This document shows positions 18,583-28,274 of a stretch of 64,000 nucleotides of DNA, piece after piece (positions within the stretch are counted from its first letter, which is position 1; the number at the start of each line of letters is the position of its first letter). The notes beneath the pieces are model-generated. The model did no database searches. It had not been told where the DNA came from and worked only from the letters and a program-made list of their open reading frames with translations. The stretch lies in assembly GCA_002256535.1 (NCBI GenBank), contig NMUJ01000007.1, positions 4,001-68,000 on the forward strand, in the 5' to 3' direction. The position numbers and the translations under genes are program-made. This DNA comes from Caldifarciminota bacterium 4484_18 (lineage in GTDB: Bacteria; Hydrothermota; UBA3073; NMUJ01).

Positions 18583-18598
18583 TTTTATCCCGTTAAGT

Positions 18599-19567
18599 CT
18601 AACTCCTTCTATAAAAAGGTAGTTTCACCATCTCTGCATTCACGCGTTTCCCTCTTATATCCACCTCCACTTTGGTCCCCACCCCATACGCTATATTGAC
18701 GTATCCCATACCAATTCCACATCCCAACGTGGGCGAATATCCCCCACTCGTAATGTATCCTATCTCCTCATCCCCGAAATATAAGAGCTGCCCCTTCCTC
18801 GGTACGGCCTTTGCTTCTCTCACTACTATCCCTACTCTATGTTTTGTTATCTTCTCCTTCTTCAACTTCAAACTCTCCTTACCTATAAATTCACCCTTGT
18901 TGAGTTTCACAACCCATCCTAACTTTGCTTCCCATGGTGTGGTGGCCTCATTAATATCATTCCCATACAGTGGTAACCCAGCCTCTAACCTCAACACATC
19001 CCGTGCAATCAACCCACATACTGCCATATTGTACCTTTTACCCCCTTCTATCAACCTATCCCATACCTTCACACTTTCTTCGGATAATATGTAAATCTCC
19101 ACCCCATCCTCCCCAGTATATCCTGTACGAGATACCATCACCTCCACATTATCGATCTCCTCCACCTCCACATTAAATCTTCTGCTATTCTCCCTCACCC
19201 ATTCATAATCTTTACTTATGTTTGTAGCGTTAACCACCAACATAAACTCATCCCCTTCCAACCTGTATACGATTAGATCATCTACAATACCACCTTCCGT
19301 ATTACACATCATCGAATACTGTGCTGAAAATGGTCTCAGTTTACCCACGTCATTTACTGTAATGTAGTTAACGAACTCAACCGCCTCCTTCCCTTTGATA
19401 CTGAACTCACCCATATGGGATACATCAAACATCCCCACTTTCTCCCTAACCGCCCGTACCTCTTCTATCACCCCACGATAATACATGGGCATGTAGAAAC
19501 CCGCAAACTCACCCATCTTCGCACCCAGCTCCACGTGCCTCTCATGGAGAGGCAACCGCTTCAACAT
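18599..19567 (-). CDS. gcvT: Glycine cleavage T protein (aminomethyltransferase), internal in-frame deletion
   Basis: Transfers the methylene group from the H-protein to tetrahydrofolate. Present: LPLHERHVELGAKMGEFAGF, GMFDVSHMGEF, DDLIVYRLEGDEFMLVVNA, ISRTGYTGEDGVEIY-like segment, RLEAGLPLYGNDINEATTP and GGYSPTLGCGIGMGYV. The protein has about 322 residues against about 365 usual. The shortage lies at about 19140-19160, where EVEEID passes directly into NVEVMVSRTGY; about 40 residues normally there, including the ALQGP motif, are absent without loss of frame. ATG 19567 shares a base with the upstream stop. No other gcv genes are in the window. Confidence 0.88.
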   Translation of the reverse strand: MLKRLPLHERHVELGAKMGEFAGFYMPMYYRGVIEEVRAVREKVGMFDVSHMGEFSIKGKEAVEFVNYITVNDVGKLRPFSAQYSMMCNTEGGIVDDLIVYRLEGDEFMLVVNATNISKDYEWVRENSRRFNVEVEEIDNVEVMVSRTGYTGEDGVEIYILSEESVKVWDRLIEGGKRYNMAVCGLIARDVLRLEAGLPLYGNDINEATTPWEAKLGWVVKLNKGEFIGKESLKLKKEKITKHRVGIVVREAKAVPRKGQLLYFGDEEIGYITSGGYSPTLGCGIGMGYVNIAYGVGTKVEVDIRGKRVNAEMVKLPFYRRS

Positions 19568-20667
19568 CACTCTTCTGGTACGAATCTATCTTTGAGCTTC
19601 TCCATAACCTGTGGTAACGTTGTATATTCCATTTCGGCAAGCCCTAACCTATGTGGCTCAAACGGTCCATGTGCCCTCATATAGTTTGCGATAACGTTCG
19701 CCATACGACGTGCCTCATCGAAACTCGTGTCATCAAACATATCACGTGGCCCCACAAGCATCCCATCCTGCGTTATTTGTAAGCCTGCTGCTATAACTCG
19801 TGGTGGGCCATCAAACCTTGCTGGATTGGCCTGCCCAAATCCCACAGGCATAAGCGGTCCATGATGAGACCCCCTCATCCATCCTGCCACCAGATGTGGA
19901 TTCGTAAATGGCTCCAACACCTCACCTACTGCTGGGAAGCCACTCTGTGTCCTCACTATAAGTACCGGATCGTCCTTCCCTACATATCTACCAGCCATCA
20001 TCGATAGCTTCTGAGTCGATGACACAGCCGCTATCTTACCATCCTTTCTGAAGACTCGCTTTATTATGTAATGCTCCATTGCCCCTATTAAAACAAGCAT
20101 ATCGTACATCTCTTCAGGTATATCAAACACTATCTTCTTGTGCTCATACACATCCAAAACCTCAAACTTAAACCCACTATGAAGTTTAGGATCTATCACC
20201 AACCCCGCCGTGTTGAACGGATCCGCAAAAATCTTATATAGGATGAAATTCCATGCCCCCGGTGATGTTTTATCCGCCATAAAAACAATCACAGGTTCGC
20301 TGGGTCTTACCTCTATTTCCATCTCCGCCACACCCGGTCCCATACCCTTCACATTGCCTGAGAATGCCTCACTAAGTATATCCTGACCCGCTCCGTATAA
20401 GCCCATCTTCTTTGCAATCTCCGTACATGCGGTAAATATATCCCATGCTGTTTTATGGATATCCGGGTTATCTTCACCCTTCGTATGTGTCATTATGAGT
20501 TCCAGATCGTCTCCACAATGCAATACCCTATAATCTTTGATGATCCCTCTCTCTTTTGCCTTAGCTAATTCCTCCTTCGCTTCATCCATAAGCGCTGGAT
20601 GCATAGAAGAGTGGCCAACATATCCACCAATATCCGCTTTTATCACTGATAATGTAACCTTACCCAT
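19567..20667 (-). CDS. Bifunctional fructose-1,6-bisphosphate aldolase/phosphatase
   Basis: 366 residues, complete. This enzyme condenses dihydroxyacetone phosphate with glyceraldehyde-3-phosphate and dephosphorylates the product to fructose-6-phosphate, making gluconeogenesis unidirectional; it is typical of archaea and deeply branching thermophilic bacteria. Signatures: VIKADIGGYVGHSSMHP with metal-binding Asp and His, HCGDDLELIMTHTKGEDN, GAGQDILSEAFSGNVKGMGPG, FMADKTSPGAWN and GSHHGPLMPVG. AGGAGG precedes the ATG. It follows porD by 11 bases; no oxidoreductase alpha or beta subunit intervenes. Confidence 0.95.
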   Translation of the reverse strand: MGKVTLSVIKADIGGYVGHSSMHPALMDEAKEELAKAKERGIIKDYRVLHCGDDLELIMTHTKGEDNPDIHKTAWDIFTACTEIAKKMGLYGAGQDILSEAFSGNVKGMGPGVAEMEIEVRPSEPVIVFMADKTSPGAWNFILYKIFADPFNTAGLVIDPKLHSGFKFEVLDVYEHKKIVFDIPEEMYDMLVLIGAMEHYIIKRVFRKDGKIAAVSSTQKLSMMAGRYVGKDDPVLIVRTQSGFPAVGEVLEPFTNPHLVAGWMRGSHHGPLMPVGFGQANPARFDGPPRVIAAGLQITQDGMLVGPRDMFDDTSFDEARRMANVIANYMRAHGPFEPHRLGLAEMEYTTLPQVMEKLKDRFVPEE

Positions 20668-20678
20668 TTTTTCCTCCT

Positions 20679-20972
20679 TTATTTAATCTCTGACACCATA
20701 CTTATGGCGCCAAACGGGCACTCCACCGCACATATGCCACATCCCTTACAATACTCATAATCTATCACAAAACGCTCATTTTCTATCACAATAGCAGGTT
20801 CGGGACAGTACTTCCAACATATTCCACAGTTTTTACATTTCCCATAGTCGATCACTGGTCGCATCTGGCGCCATGTTCCAGTTTTGTTAACTCGCATACT
20901 ACTTAATGACACAGCCAATGGTGGCATATCTTCAACACCTGCCCATTCTATCTTCTTAGCTTCCTTCTTCAT
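20679..20972 (-). CDS. porD: 2-oxoacid:ferredoxin oxidoreductase delta subunit (2x[4Fe-4S])
   Basis: 97 residues with two ferredoxin-type clusters: CKNCGICWKYCPEP and CKGCGICAVECPFG. Delta subunits carry electrons from the thiamine-bearing alpha/beta core of pyruvate or other 2-oxoacid oxidoreductases to ferredoxin. It overlaps the gamma subunit gene by four bases. The catalytic alpha and beta subunits that usually follow are not here; they must be encoded elsewhere or have been lost. Substrate specificity (pyruvate, 2-ketoisovalerate or 2-oxoglutarate) cannot be set. Confidence 0.9.
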   Translation of the reverse strand: MKKEAKKIEWAGVEDMPPLAVSLSSMRVNKTGTWRQMRPVIDYGKCKNCGICWKYCPEPAIVIENERFVIDYEYCKGCGICAVECPFGAISMVSEIK

Positions 20973-21529
20973 CTCAACCTCTTCTTCATAATTTCATAAG
21001 CCTCTTCAGCTGCCTTCACATTCTCCTCTTTTTTGACGGGTGCAAGCTTATGGACTGCCTTAAGTATCGCCTCTTTCGACACTACACCTGACCACGCAGC
21101 AAATGCACCCACCATCGGTGTATTCACGATAGGTGCAGTTTTTGATCCCAACCCATACTTAACAGCTATACTGGTAGCATCAATAGTTGCTATACTGTAG
21201 TTCACGTTTAGGTTAAGTTCACTTGGCTCCCGTGGTGTATTGATAAGCACCTTACCACCATCTTTTAACCCTTCAAACACATTAACACCACCTTCAATAA
21301 GTGTGGGATCAAGTACCACCACCATATCTGGGTGATATATTTTGCATCTTAAAAATATCCTACAGTCGTTCACCCTCAAAAACGTAGCCACCGGTCTACC
21401 TCTTCTCTCAACCCCATACTCCGGAAACGCCTGTGCAAACTTACCTTCTTTTACCAATGCATCCGCAAGTATCTTAGACGCTACCACTGTACCTTGTCCA
21501 CCCCTACCGTGCATCCTTATTTCTATCAT
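20969..21529 (-). CDS. porC: 2-oxoacid:ferredoxin oxidoreductase gamma subunit
   Basis: 186 residues, complete. Begins IRMHGRGGQGTVVASKILADA, the gamma-subunit signature, then FPEYGVERRGRPVATFLRV and VNTPMVGAFAAW. It assembles with the delta subunit and absent alpha/beta subunits. GGAGGG precedes ATG 21529, which overlaps the stop of the sucC-like gene. Its linkage with a CoA-ligase subunit and butyrate kinase suggests oxidation of 2-oxoacids to acyl-CoA followed by ATP recovery. Confidence 0.93.
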   Translation of the reverse strand: MIEIRMHGRGGQGTVVASKILADALVKEGKFAQAFPEYGVERRGRPVATFLRVNDCRIFLRCKIYHPDMVVVLDPTLIEGGVNVFEGLKDGGKVLINTPREPSELNLNVNYSIATIDATSIAVKYGLGSKTAPIVNTPMVGAFAAWSGVVSKEAILKAVHKLAPVKKEENVKAAEEAYEIMKKRLR

Positions 21530-22450
21530 TTTGCCCTCCCTGCCAGTTCTATCACCTTCATTGCACCCTCCTTCATAGATCGTACCGTGATAAGGTTTGC
21601 ACTTTCGAGTATCTTCAACGCCTTATCCTCATTCGTCCCAGTCAACCTAACCATAGCCTTCATCACCTTCTCAGGGCTCGAACTTCCACCAATATCCAAG
21701 AAATTAGCAGGCTCCCCCCCATATCGCTTTATTATATCCATAGTAGCCATAGCGAGACCAGCCCCATTCACTACACACCCTATGTTGCCGTCCAATTTTA
21801 TATAGCTCAGCCCATACTTTTTGGCTTCCCATTCCTTGACCTCATCTTCCTCTGGCTCACGCATAAGTTCTTGCCTTCTATACAACCCATTGTCATCGAT
21901 TATAACTTTAGCATCACACGCATATATTTTACTTGCTGTATCAACTGCTAATGGGTTGATCTCCACAAGCGTAGCATCGTTCTCCTTGAATGCCCTGAAT
22001 AGGTTCAAATATATCCTTGTGGCTTGCTTCCTAAGTTCAGGTTCCCCAAATACCTTAAACGCCAGCTGCCTCGCCTGATACGGCATAAGTTCAAACAACC
22101 CCATATCGATTGTCGTCTTGTATATCTTCTCAGGTTTCTCTCTCGCTACCTCTTCAATATCCACACCACCCTCATCACTTGCCATAACTGTTACACTTTG
22201 ACGTGCACGGTCCAACACCACCCCTATATAAGTCTCCCTTGTAATGTCGATCGCCCTTGCCACCAGTACCTTTTTAACTGTTATACCTACCTCTACCACC
22301 TACTAACACTTGTGCTTTGATCACTACTGGTAACCCCACCTCTTTCGCTACTTCTACTGCTTCATCTTTGGAAGTCACCACCTTACCTTCACCAAACGGT
22401 ATCCCATATTTTTTTAGTAACTCTCTACTCAAATATTCCGGTAGCTTCAT
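21526..22450 (-). pseudogene. sucC: Succinyl-CoA synthetase (ADP-forming) beta subunit, two internal deletions
   Basis: SucC-type ATP-grasp subunit that makes ATP or GTP from an acyl-CoA. From ATG 22450: LPEYLSRELLKKYGIPF, VVIKAQVLVGGRG; then at about 22280-22300 the frame shifts to VGITVKKVLVARAIDI and continues with SDEGGVDIEEVA, INPLAVD, KLDGNIGCVVNGAGLAMATM and GGEPANFLDIGG. About 30 residues following GGRGKAGG are missing at the first break. At about 21645-21655 SPEKVMKA joins MVRLTGTNEDKA in frame, and about 40 residues are missing, including the NIFGGIxRCDxxAxG nucleotide/phosphohistidine interface. No alpha subunit (sucD) is adjacent. Specificity for succinate versus other acids is unproven. 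Confidence 0.85.
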
Positions 22451-22467
22451 TTCTCATTAAAATACGT

Positions 22468-22843
22468 TTAACTTACGCCTGTCAACGGAACCACTTTCAT
22501 CTCAATCACACGTTCAGTCTCACCAACTATCTCCAGAAATATATCGATACGTCCACCTGGCAAATATTCAACCACCCTATCAACAGTGGGAAATCCATCT
22601 CTCCTCTATATAGATCTACATGGAACACCTTAAACCTACATTCGTATTCTACCACCCATATGAATGATGGGCTCTTAACCTCCACATCCGTACAGCCTGC
22701 ACCTTTAATTATACCCCTCACCAGCACAGTTTTCCCTGATCCCAGCTCCCCATACAGTGCTATGAGTTCGTCCCCTTTAAGTTTAAGTCCTAACTTCCTA
22801 CCAAACTCCTCTGTCTCTTCTGGACTATGGGTTAGGATCTTCA

Positions 22844-22844
<1 letters not shown>
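22468..22844 (-). pseudogene. tsaE: tRNA N6-adenosine threonylcarbamoyltransferase ATPase TsaE, internal deletion with frameshift
   Basis: TsaE is the small ATPase of bacterial t6A synthesis. From ATG 22844: SPEETEEFGRKLG, ALYGELGSGKTVLVRGI (Walker A), SPSFIWVVEYECRFKVFHVDLYR. At about 22590-22606 the frame changes and a typical C-terminus follows, VDRVVEYLPGGRIDIFLEIV, ending at TAA 22468. Around 25-28 residues expected between, including the conserved EW segment, are missing. Without frame correction the ORF ends in unrelated residues. It shares one base with the stop of butyrate kinase. Confidence 0.85.
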
Positions 22845-23714
<870 letters not shown>

Positions 23715-23723
23715 ATCATCTCC

Positions 23724-24206
23724 TTAAAACTTATACCCTATCTTACGTAGAAGTTGCTTACGCTTAGCTATCTCCGTGTCATCTTCCACACCTATTGGGG
23801 TGAACCCATCCACCACACCTAACACTCCCCTACCTTGTTCTGTTCTCACCACAATGACTTCGAGCGGGTTGGCGGTTGCTGCAAAAATCTGGCATATCTC
23901 CGGTACGCGCTTCAGGTGTGGCATTATATTTATCGGGTACGCATCCCTCATGATAAGCACAAAGGTATGACCTGCCCCTATCTTACTAGCATTCTCCTTC
24001 GCAACCTCTATCAATTCATCATCATTACCCGCATATCTTATAAGGCGTGCACCCGATGCTTCATTAAATGCAAGCCCCCATTTTACACCCGGTACCGCAC
24101 TTGCGACTGCTTCACCGATATCCTCCACACTTTTGATAAAATGTGTTTGCCCCACGATTATATTGGCATCCTTTGGTATGTTCAACTTCACAACCTCGAG
24201 TTCCAT
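23724..24206 (-). CDS. Adenosine-specific kinase family protein (DUF355)
   Basis: 160 residues and complete: NIIVGQTHFIKSVEDIGEA, FNEASGARLIRYAGNDDEL, GAGHTFVLIMRDAYPINIM, ATANPLEVIV and QGRGVLGVVDGFTP. The family is shared by archaea and thermophilic bacteria and is annotated as adenosine-specific kinase from structural work; its physiological role is uncertain. I chose ATG 24206 because GGAGGAGG lies five bases before it, whereas the in-frame ATG 24221 has none. This gene heads the long minus-strand run. Confidence 0.85.
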   Translation of the reverse strand: MELEVVKLNIPKDANIIVGQTHFIKSVEDIGEAVASAVPGVKWGLAFNEASGARLIRYAGNDDELIEVAKENASKIGAGHTFVLIMRDAYPINIMPHLKRVPEICQIFAATANPLEVIVVRTEQGRGVLGVVDGFTPIGVEDDTEIAKRKQLLRKIGYKF

Positions 24207-24257
24207 CTTTACCTCCTCCATCTATTTAATTTCTTATGGATATCGATACCGTCAACA

Positions 24258-24285
24258 TTTACCAAACTCAACCTCACCTTATATT
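24258..24285 (+). promoter_or_regulatory. Promoter of the GNAT gene, near-leaderless
   Basis: TTTACC (24258-24263), 16-base spacer, TATATT (24280-24285), only six bases before ATG 24292. No ribosome binding site lies between. The divergent kinase gene probably uses a minus-strand TTGACG at about 24250-24255, with a weak -10. Confidence 0.45.
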
Positions 24286-24291
24286 ATCACC

Positions 24292-25161
24292 ATGGCCATG
24301 GTGAAGATAAGGTTAGCATACCCTCGTGATGCGGGACACATTACACAGATACATCTATCGGATGCACCTTCACAAGTTGTTGCAGCCACCGACCCATACA
24401 CCCGTTGGTATCATGGTGGCCCCTGGATGCATCCACTTACCGCATGCAAGTATATCAAACGTGTCACCCATCGTGGTGGTAAGATCTTTCTCGCCGTAGC
24501 TAAATACCCCATAGGGGAAGCGGACGTGTGGGAGAGCCATGAATGGCACACCCGCATATTACATATCTCATTGTTATGGGTACACTTAAAGTATCGAAAT
24601 AGAGGGGTTGGTAGCAGCTTGATGAACCACATAGTACAGTATGCAAGTCGAATAGGTGTAACTTACATAACTACCTGGCCAGAAGAGTCTGCGTTGAGCT
24701 TTTACGACAAATGGGGGTTCAGATTACACTTACCTCAAACCTATGTAAAGCTGCATGCCAGGAACTGGCACCTAAAATACGAGAGGCTACCCTTCACCCC
24801 ACGTAAATTACCCACCACATTCACCCTATTGCTGGGTAAAACCCAATGTTCACGTGAGCATTGGGAAATAGTACCCTGGGAGGTAAAGCTACTCAACCGC
24901 TACAAAGTAACACGTTTCTTCGCATTACATGGAACCGTACAGAACCTGCCATATTATCTCTACCTCACAAAATGGCCATGGGACGACCGCTACAGGGCTT
25001 ATCTATGGGTCAAAGAGAAAGATCCAATCTTCATACCATTTATCCAGCAACTCGCCCATGATAATGGATGGCACTACATCACAACGGTGGTACCGAACAA
25101 GTTACTACCACGTAATAACTGTACAAGAATAAAACCCATCAACCTGTGGCGTAGGGGATGA
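24292..25161 (+). CDS. GNAT-family acetyltransferase
   Basis: 289 residues from ATG 24292 (a second ATG is at 24298). The N-terminal ~150 residues form a GNAT fold: IRLAYPRDAGHITQIHLSD, and the acetyl-CoA loop HLKYRNRGVGSSLMNHI followed by SALSFYDKWGFRLH. The C-terminal ~130 residues are not recognised; they are rich in aromatic residues (KWPWDDRYRAYLWV, DNGWHYITT) and may be a second degenerate GNAT domain. Substrate unknown. It precedes hutU by 65 bases. Confidence 0.8.
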   Translation: MAMVKIRLAYPRDAGHITQIHLSDAPSQVVAATDPYTRWYHGGPWMHPLTACKYIKRVTHRGGKIFLAVAKYPIGEADVWESHEWHTRILHISLLWVHLKYRNRGVGSSLMNHIVQYASRIGVTYITTWPEESALSFYDKWGFRLHLPQTYVKLHARNWHLKYERLPFTPRKLPTTFTLLLGKTQCSREHWEIVPWEVKLLNRYKVTRFFALHGTVQNLPYYLYLTKWPWDDRYRAYLWVKEKDPIFIPFIQQLAHDNGWHYITTVVPNKLLPRNNCTRIKPINLWRRG

Positions 25162-25181
25162 TCTTTCACCCCCCCATATCA

Positions 25182-25213
25182 TTGACAGCCCACATTCTTT
25201 AGTAACTTATAAA
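25182..25213 (+). promoter_or_regulatory. Probable promoter of hutU
   Basis: TTGACA (25182-25187) followed by an AT-rich stretch with TATAAA at 25208-25213. The 20-base spacing is long, so the true -10 may be the overlapping TAACTT (25203-25208). AGGAGGT lies before ATG 25227. Confidence 0.4.
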
Positions 25214-25226
25214 GATAGGAGGTAAT

Positions 25227-26933
25227 ATGGACTATAGACCAATACATGCACCCCGTGGTACTCAACTCAGTTGCAAATCGTGGCTACTCGAAGCCCCCCT
25301 ACGTATGTTGATGAACAACGTCGATCCCGACGTAGCTGAGATACCTGAGGAGCTCATCGTCTATGGAGGTGCCGGCAAAGCCGCCCGTAACTGGGAGTGC
25401 TTCTGGGCAATCGTCGAGAGTCTCAAGAATATGGATGAAGACGAGACCTTACTCGTACAATCCGGTAAACCGGTCGCCATATTCCATACATCCACATGGG
25501 CACCAAGGGTGTTGATCGCCAACTCATTACTTGTACCTAACTGGGCAGATTGGGATCACTTTCGTAAACTTGAAGCTATGGGATTGATAATGTACGGTCA
25601 GATGACTGCCGGTAGCTGGATCTACATTGGTACCCAGGGCATAATACAGGGTACCTACGAGACGTTTGCTGCCGCTGCCAGCAAACACTTTGATGGTACA
25701 CTTCGTGGCAAATTTGTACTCACTGCAGGTATGGGCGGTATGAGTGGCGCACAACCTCTTGCTATCACCATGAACGGTGGTGTTGCCCTCGTTGTGGAGG
25801 TCAACCCCGCACGTATCGAACGTCGTCTAAAACAGGGTTTTGTCGATACCATGGTATGGGATCTTGACGAAGCCCTAAAGCTTGTTGATAAACATGTAAA
25901 AGCGAAAAAACCATATTCAATAGGGCTTGTAGGTAACGCATCCGACACACATCCAGAGCTTGTACGTCGTGGCATAATACCGGATCTGTTGACGGATCAA
26001 ACCTCTGCCCATGATACACTTAACGGCTACGTACCCGGTGGTATGACGTACGAGGAGGCGATTGCCCTACGTCACCGTGACCCCGATACCTACGTTAAAC
26101 TTGCGTATGAATCGATCGCCCGCCAGATGGAAGCTATGCTCGATATGCAACGTCAAGGTGCAGTAGCTTTCGACTACGGTAATAACATACGTGGACAAGC
26201 CGTTAAGGCAGGCGTCAAAGATGCATTCAACATACCCGGCTTTGTACTCGAATATATACGGCCACTATTTTGTGAAGGACGTGGCCCATTTAGGTGGGTA
26301 GCCCTATCCGGTGATCCCGAAGACATCTACCGTACAGATCGTGCCGTGCTGGAACTGTTCCCCGAGAATGACATACTTACACGGTGGATCAAGCTTGCCG
26401 AGGAGAAGGTCCCCTTCCAGGGGTTACCTGCACGTGTCTGCTGGTTAGGCTATGGTGAACGTGCTGAGTTTGGTTTACGTATCAATCACATGGTATGTAA
26501 AGGTCAGCTCAAAGCCCCCATAGTGATAGGGCGTGACCATTTGGATGCTGGGTCGGTTGCCTCCCCCTATCGTGAAACTGAGCAGATGAAGGACGGTTCC
26601 GATGCGATAGCGGATTGGCCTATCCTCAATGGGTTGCTGAACACTGCATCGGGTGCAACCTGGGTCTCAGTACACCATGGTGGCGGTGTAGGTATAGGTT
26701 ACTCCATTCATGCAGGTCAGGTTATAGTAGCTGATGGCACAAAAATGTCAGACCTCAAACTCGAACGTGTGCTCACCAACGACCCAGGTATCGGTATCGC
26801 ACGTCATGCAGATGCAGGTTACTCCAAAGCTATAGAGGTAGCACAATCCAAACATATAAGGATACCGATGATAGAGTTTCGCTCCCAGCTACAAGAAATA
26901 CTGACCAAGGAGCAACCCACCGAAGTAAGTTAA
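25227..26933 (+). CDS. hutU: Urocanate hydratase
   Basis: 568 residues, full length. Converts urocanate to imidazolonepropionate in histidine degradation using tightly bound NAD+ as electrophile. Signatures: [45 protein letters not shown] (NAD loop), [38 protein letters not shown] and [17 protein letters not shown]. The other histidine-degradation genes (hutH, hutI, hutG) are not in the window. The next gene starts 18 bases downstream and is probably co-transcribed. Confidence 0.96.
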   Translation: MDYRPIHAPRGTQLSCKSWLLEAPLRMLMNNVDPDVAEIPEELIVYGGAGKAARNWECFWAIVESLKNMDEDETLLVQSGKPVAIFHTSTWAPRVLIANSLLVPNWADWDHFRKLEAMGLIMYGQMTAGSWIYIGTQGIIQGTYETFAAAASKHFDGTLRGKFVLTAGMGGMSGAQPLAITMNGGVALVVEVNPARIERRLKQGFVDTMVWDLDEALKLVDKHVKAKKPYSIGLVGNASDTHPELVRRGIIPDLLTDQTSAHDTLNGYVPGGMTYEEAIALRHRDPDTYVKLAYESIARQMEAMLDMQRQGAVAFDYGNNIRGQAVKAGVKDAFNIPGFVLEYIRPLFCEGRGPFRWVALSGDPEDIYRTDRAVLELFPENDILTRWIKLAEEKVPFQGLPARVCWLGYGERAEFGLRINHMVCKGQLKAPIVIGRDHLDAGSVASPYRETEQMKDGSDAIADWPILNGLLNTASGATWVSVHHGGGVGIGYSIHAGQVIVADGTKMSDLKLERVLTNDPGIGIARHADAGYSKAIEVAQSKHIRIPMIEFRSQLQEILTKEQPTEVS

Positions 26934-26951
26934 CGAGTAAAAGGAGTCCAC

Positions 26952-28274
26952 ATGGGGTACGTCGAGGCATCAAGGGATAAAATTTTAAATCGCCGTTCGA
27001 AGATCGGCATAATAGGGTTAGGTTATGTGGGGTTACCGCTTGCACGTGAATTCCTGAAGAAAGGGTTCAAGGTACTCGGGTTCGATATTGACGAGGCTAA
27101 AGTTAACATGATAAACGCAGGCCAAAGTTACATCAAACACATAGATTCTGATTTCATAAGCCACTACAGGGAGAAGGGATACCTCGAGGCAACCACTGAC
27201 TTCACCCGGTTAAGAGAGGCCGATCACATCCTAATCTGTGTACCAACCCCACTTGGTAAGCACAACGAACCTGACCTATCTTACGTATTGAACACCACCC
27301 ATACCATCAGCCATAACTTACGGCCGGGTCATCATATAGTACTGGAGAGTACAACCTATCCTGGTACAACGGAAGAGGAGCTGCTACCTATACTTGAGGA
27401 ATCAGGTCTAAAAGTAGGTGAAACGTTCTTTTTAGGGTATTCTCCCGAACGTGAGGATCCTGGCAATAAAGAGTACACCACAGCCAATATACCCAAAGTT
27501 GTGAGCGGTGTCACCCCATCCTGCCTGGAAATTACGAAGTTACTCTACGATCAAATTGTTAAGGAGACCGTCCCTGTATCATCACCCCGTATAGCGGAAT
27601 CGACAAAACTACTTGAAAACATCTACCGTGCAGTCAACATAGCACTTGTAAACGAGTTGAAGATCATATTTGATCGCATGGGTATCGACATATGGGAAGT
27701 CATCAAGGCAGCTTCTACGAAACCGTTTGGTTTCCACCCTTTCTACCCAGGACCTGGGCTTGGCGGCCACTGTATACCAATCGACCCATTTTATCTCACA
27801 TGGAAGGCACGTGAATACGGGCTCAATACCCACTTCATCGAGCTTGCAGGTGAAATTAATACCTCAATGCCATATTTTGTGGTGGATAAAACCATCCACG
27901 CACTCAACCAACATGGTAAATCATTAAAAGGTGCCAATATACTAATACTCGGGGTAGCTTACAAACCGGACGTGGATGATATGCGTGAGAGTCCCGCACT
28001 TAAAATTATCGAACTATTGTGCGAACATGGTGCTATTGTGGATTATAACGACCCACATATACCTGAATTACCACCCACCCGCAAGTATCGTTACAAAATG
28101 CGTTCTGTAGCGCTTACTCCTGAGACGTTCAAAAAGTATGATGCTGTCATCATAACAACAAATCATACCGCTTACGATTATGGGATGATCGCACAGCATG
28201 CCAAATTGATAGTTGATACACGTAACGCAATGGCCGGTATATCCGACATACGTGCCGAACTTGTAAAGGCCTAA
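26952..28274 (+). CDS. UDP-sugar dehydrogenase (UDP-GlcNAc/ManNAc 6-dehydrogenase type)
   Basis: 440 residues. Oxidises C6 of a nucleotide sugar twice with NAD+ to give a uronic acid for surface polysaccharides. Rossmann motif IGIIGLGYVGLPLAREF, ICVPTPLGKHNEPDLS, ESTTYPGTTEE, SPEREDPGN, the second domain IAESTKLLENIYRAVNIAL, FYPGPGLGGHCIPIDPFY with the catalytic cysteine, and LGVAYKPDVDDMRESPA. The WbpA-like sequence suggests an N-acetylhexosamine substrate. AAGGAG lies before the ATG. Its stop region overlaps the convergent folE2 by four bases. Confidence 0.92.
   Translation: MGYVEASRDKILNRRSKIGIIGLGYVGLPLAREFLKKGFKVLGFDIDEAKVNMINAGQSYIKHIDSDFISHYREKGYLEATTDFTRLREADHILICVPTPLGKHNEPDLSYVLNTTHTISHNLRPGHHIVLESTTYPGTTEEELLPILEESGLKVGETFFLGYSPEREDPGNKEYTTANIPKVVSGVTPSCLEITKLLYDQIVKETVPVSSPRIAESTKLLENIYRAVNIALVNELKIIFDRMGIDIWEVIKAASTKPFGFHPFYPGPGLGGHCIPIDPFYLTWKAREYGLNTHFIELAGEINTSMPYFVVDKTIHALNQHGKSLKGANILILGVAYKPDVDDMRESPALKIIELLCEHGAIVDYNDPHIPELPPTRKYRYKMRSVALTPETFKKYDAVIITTNHTAYDYGMIAQHAKLIVDTRNAMAGISDIRAELVKA

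Noticed and set aside
24206..24292. Replication origin at the switch of gene direction
   Set aside because: No cluster of DnaA boxes, no dnaA/dnaN nearby, and the strand changes back at 28.3 kb.
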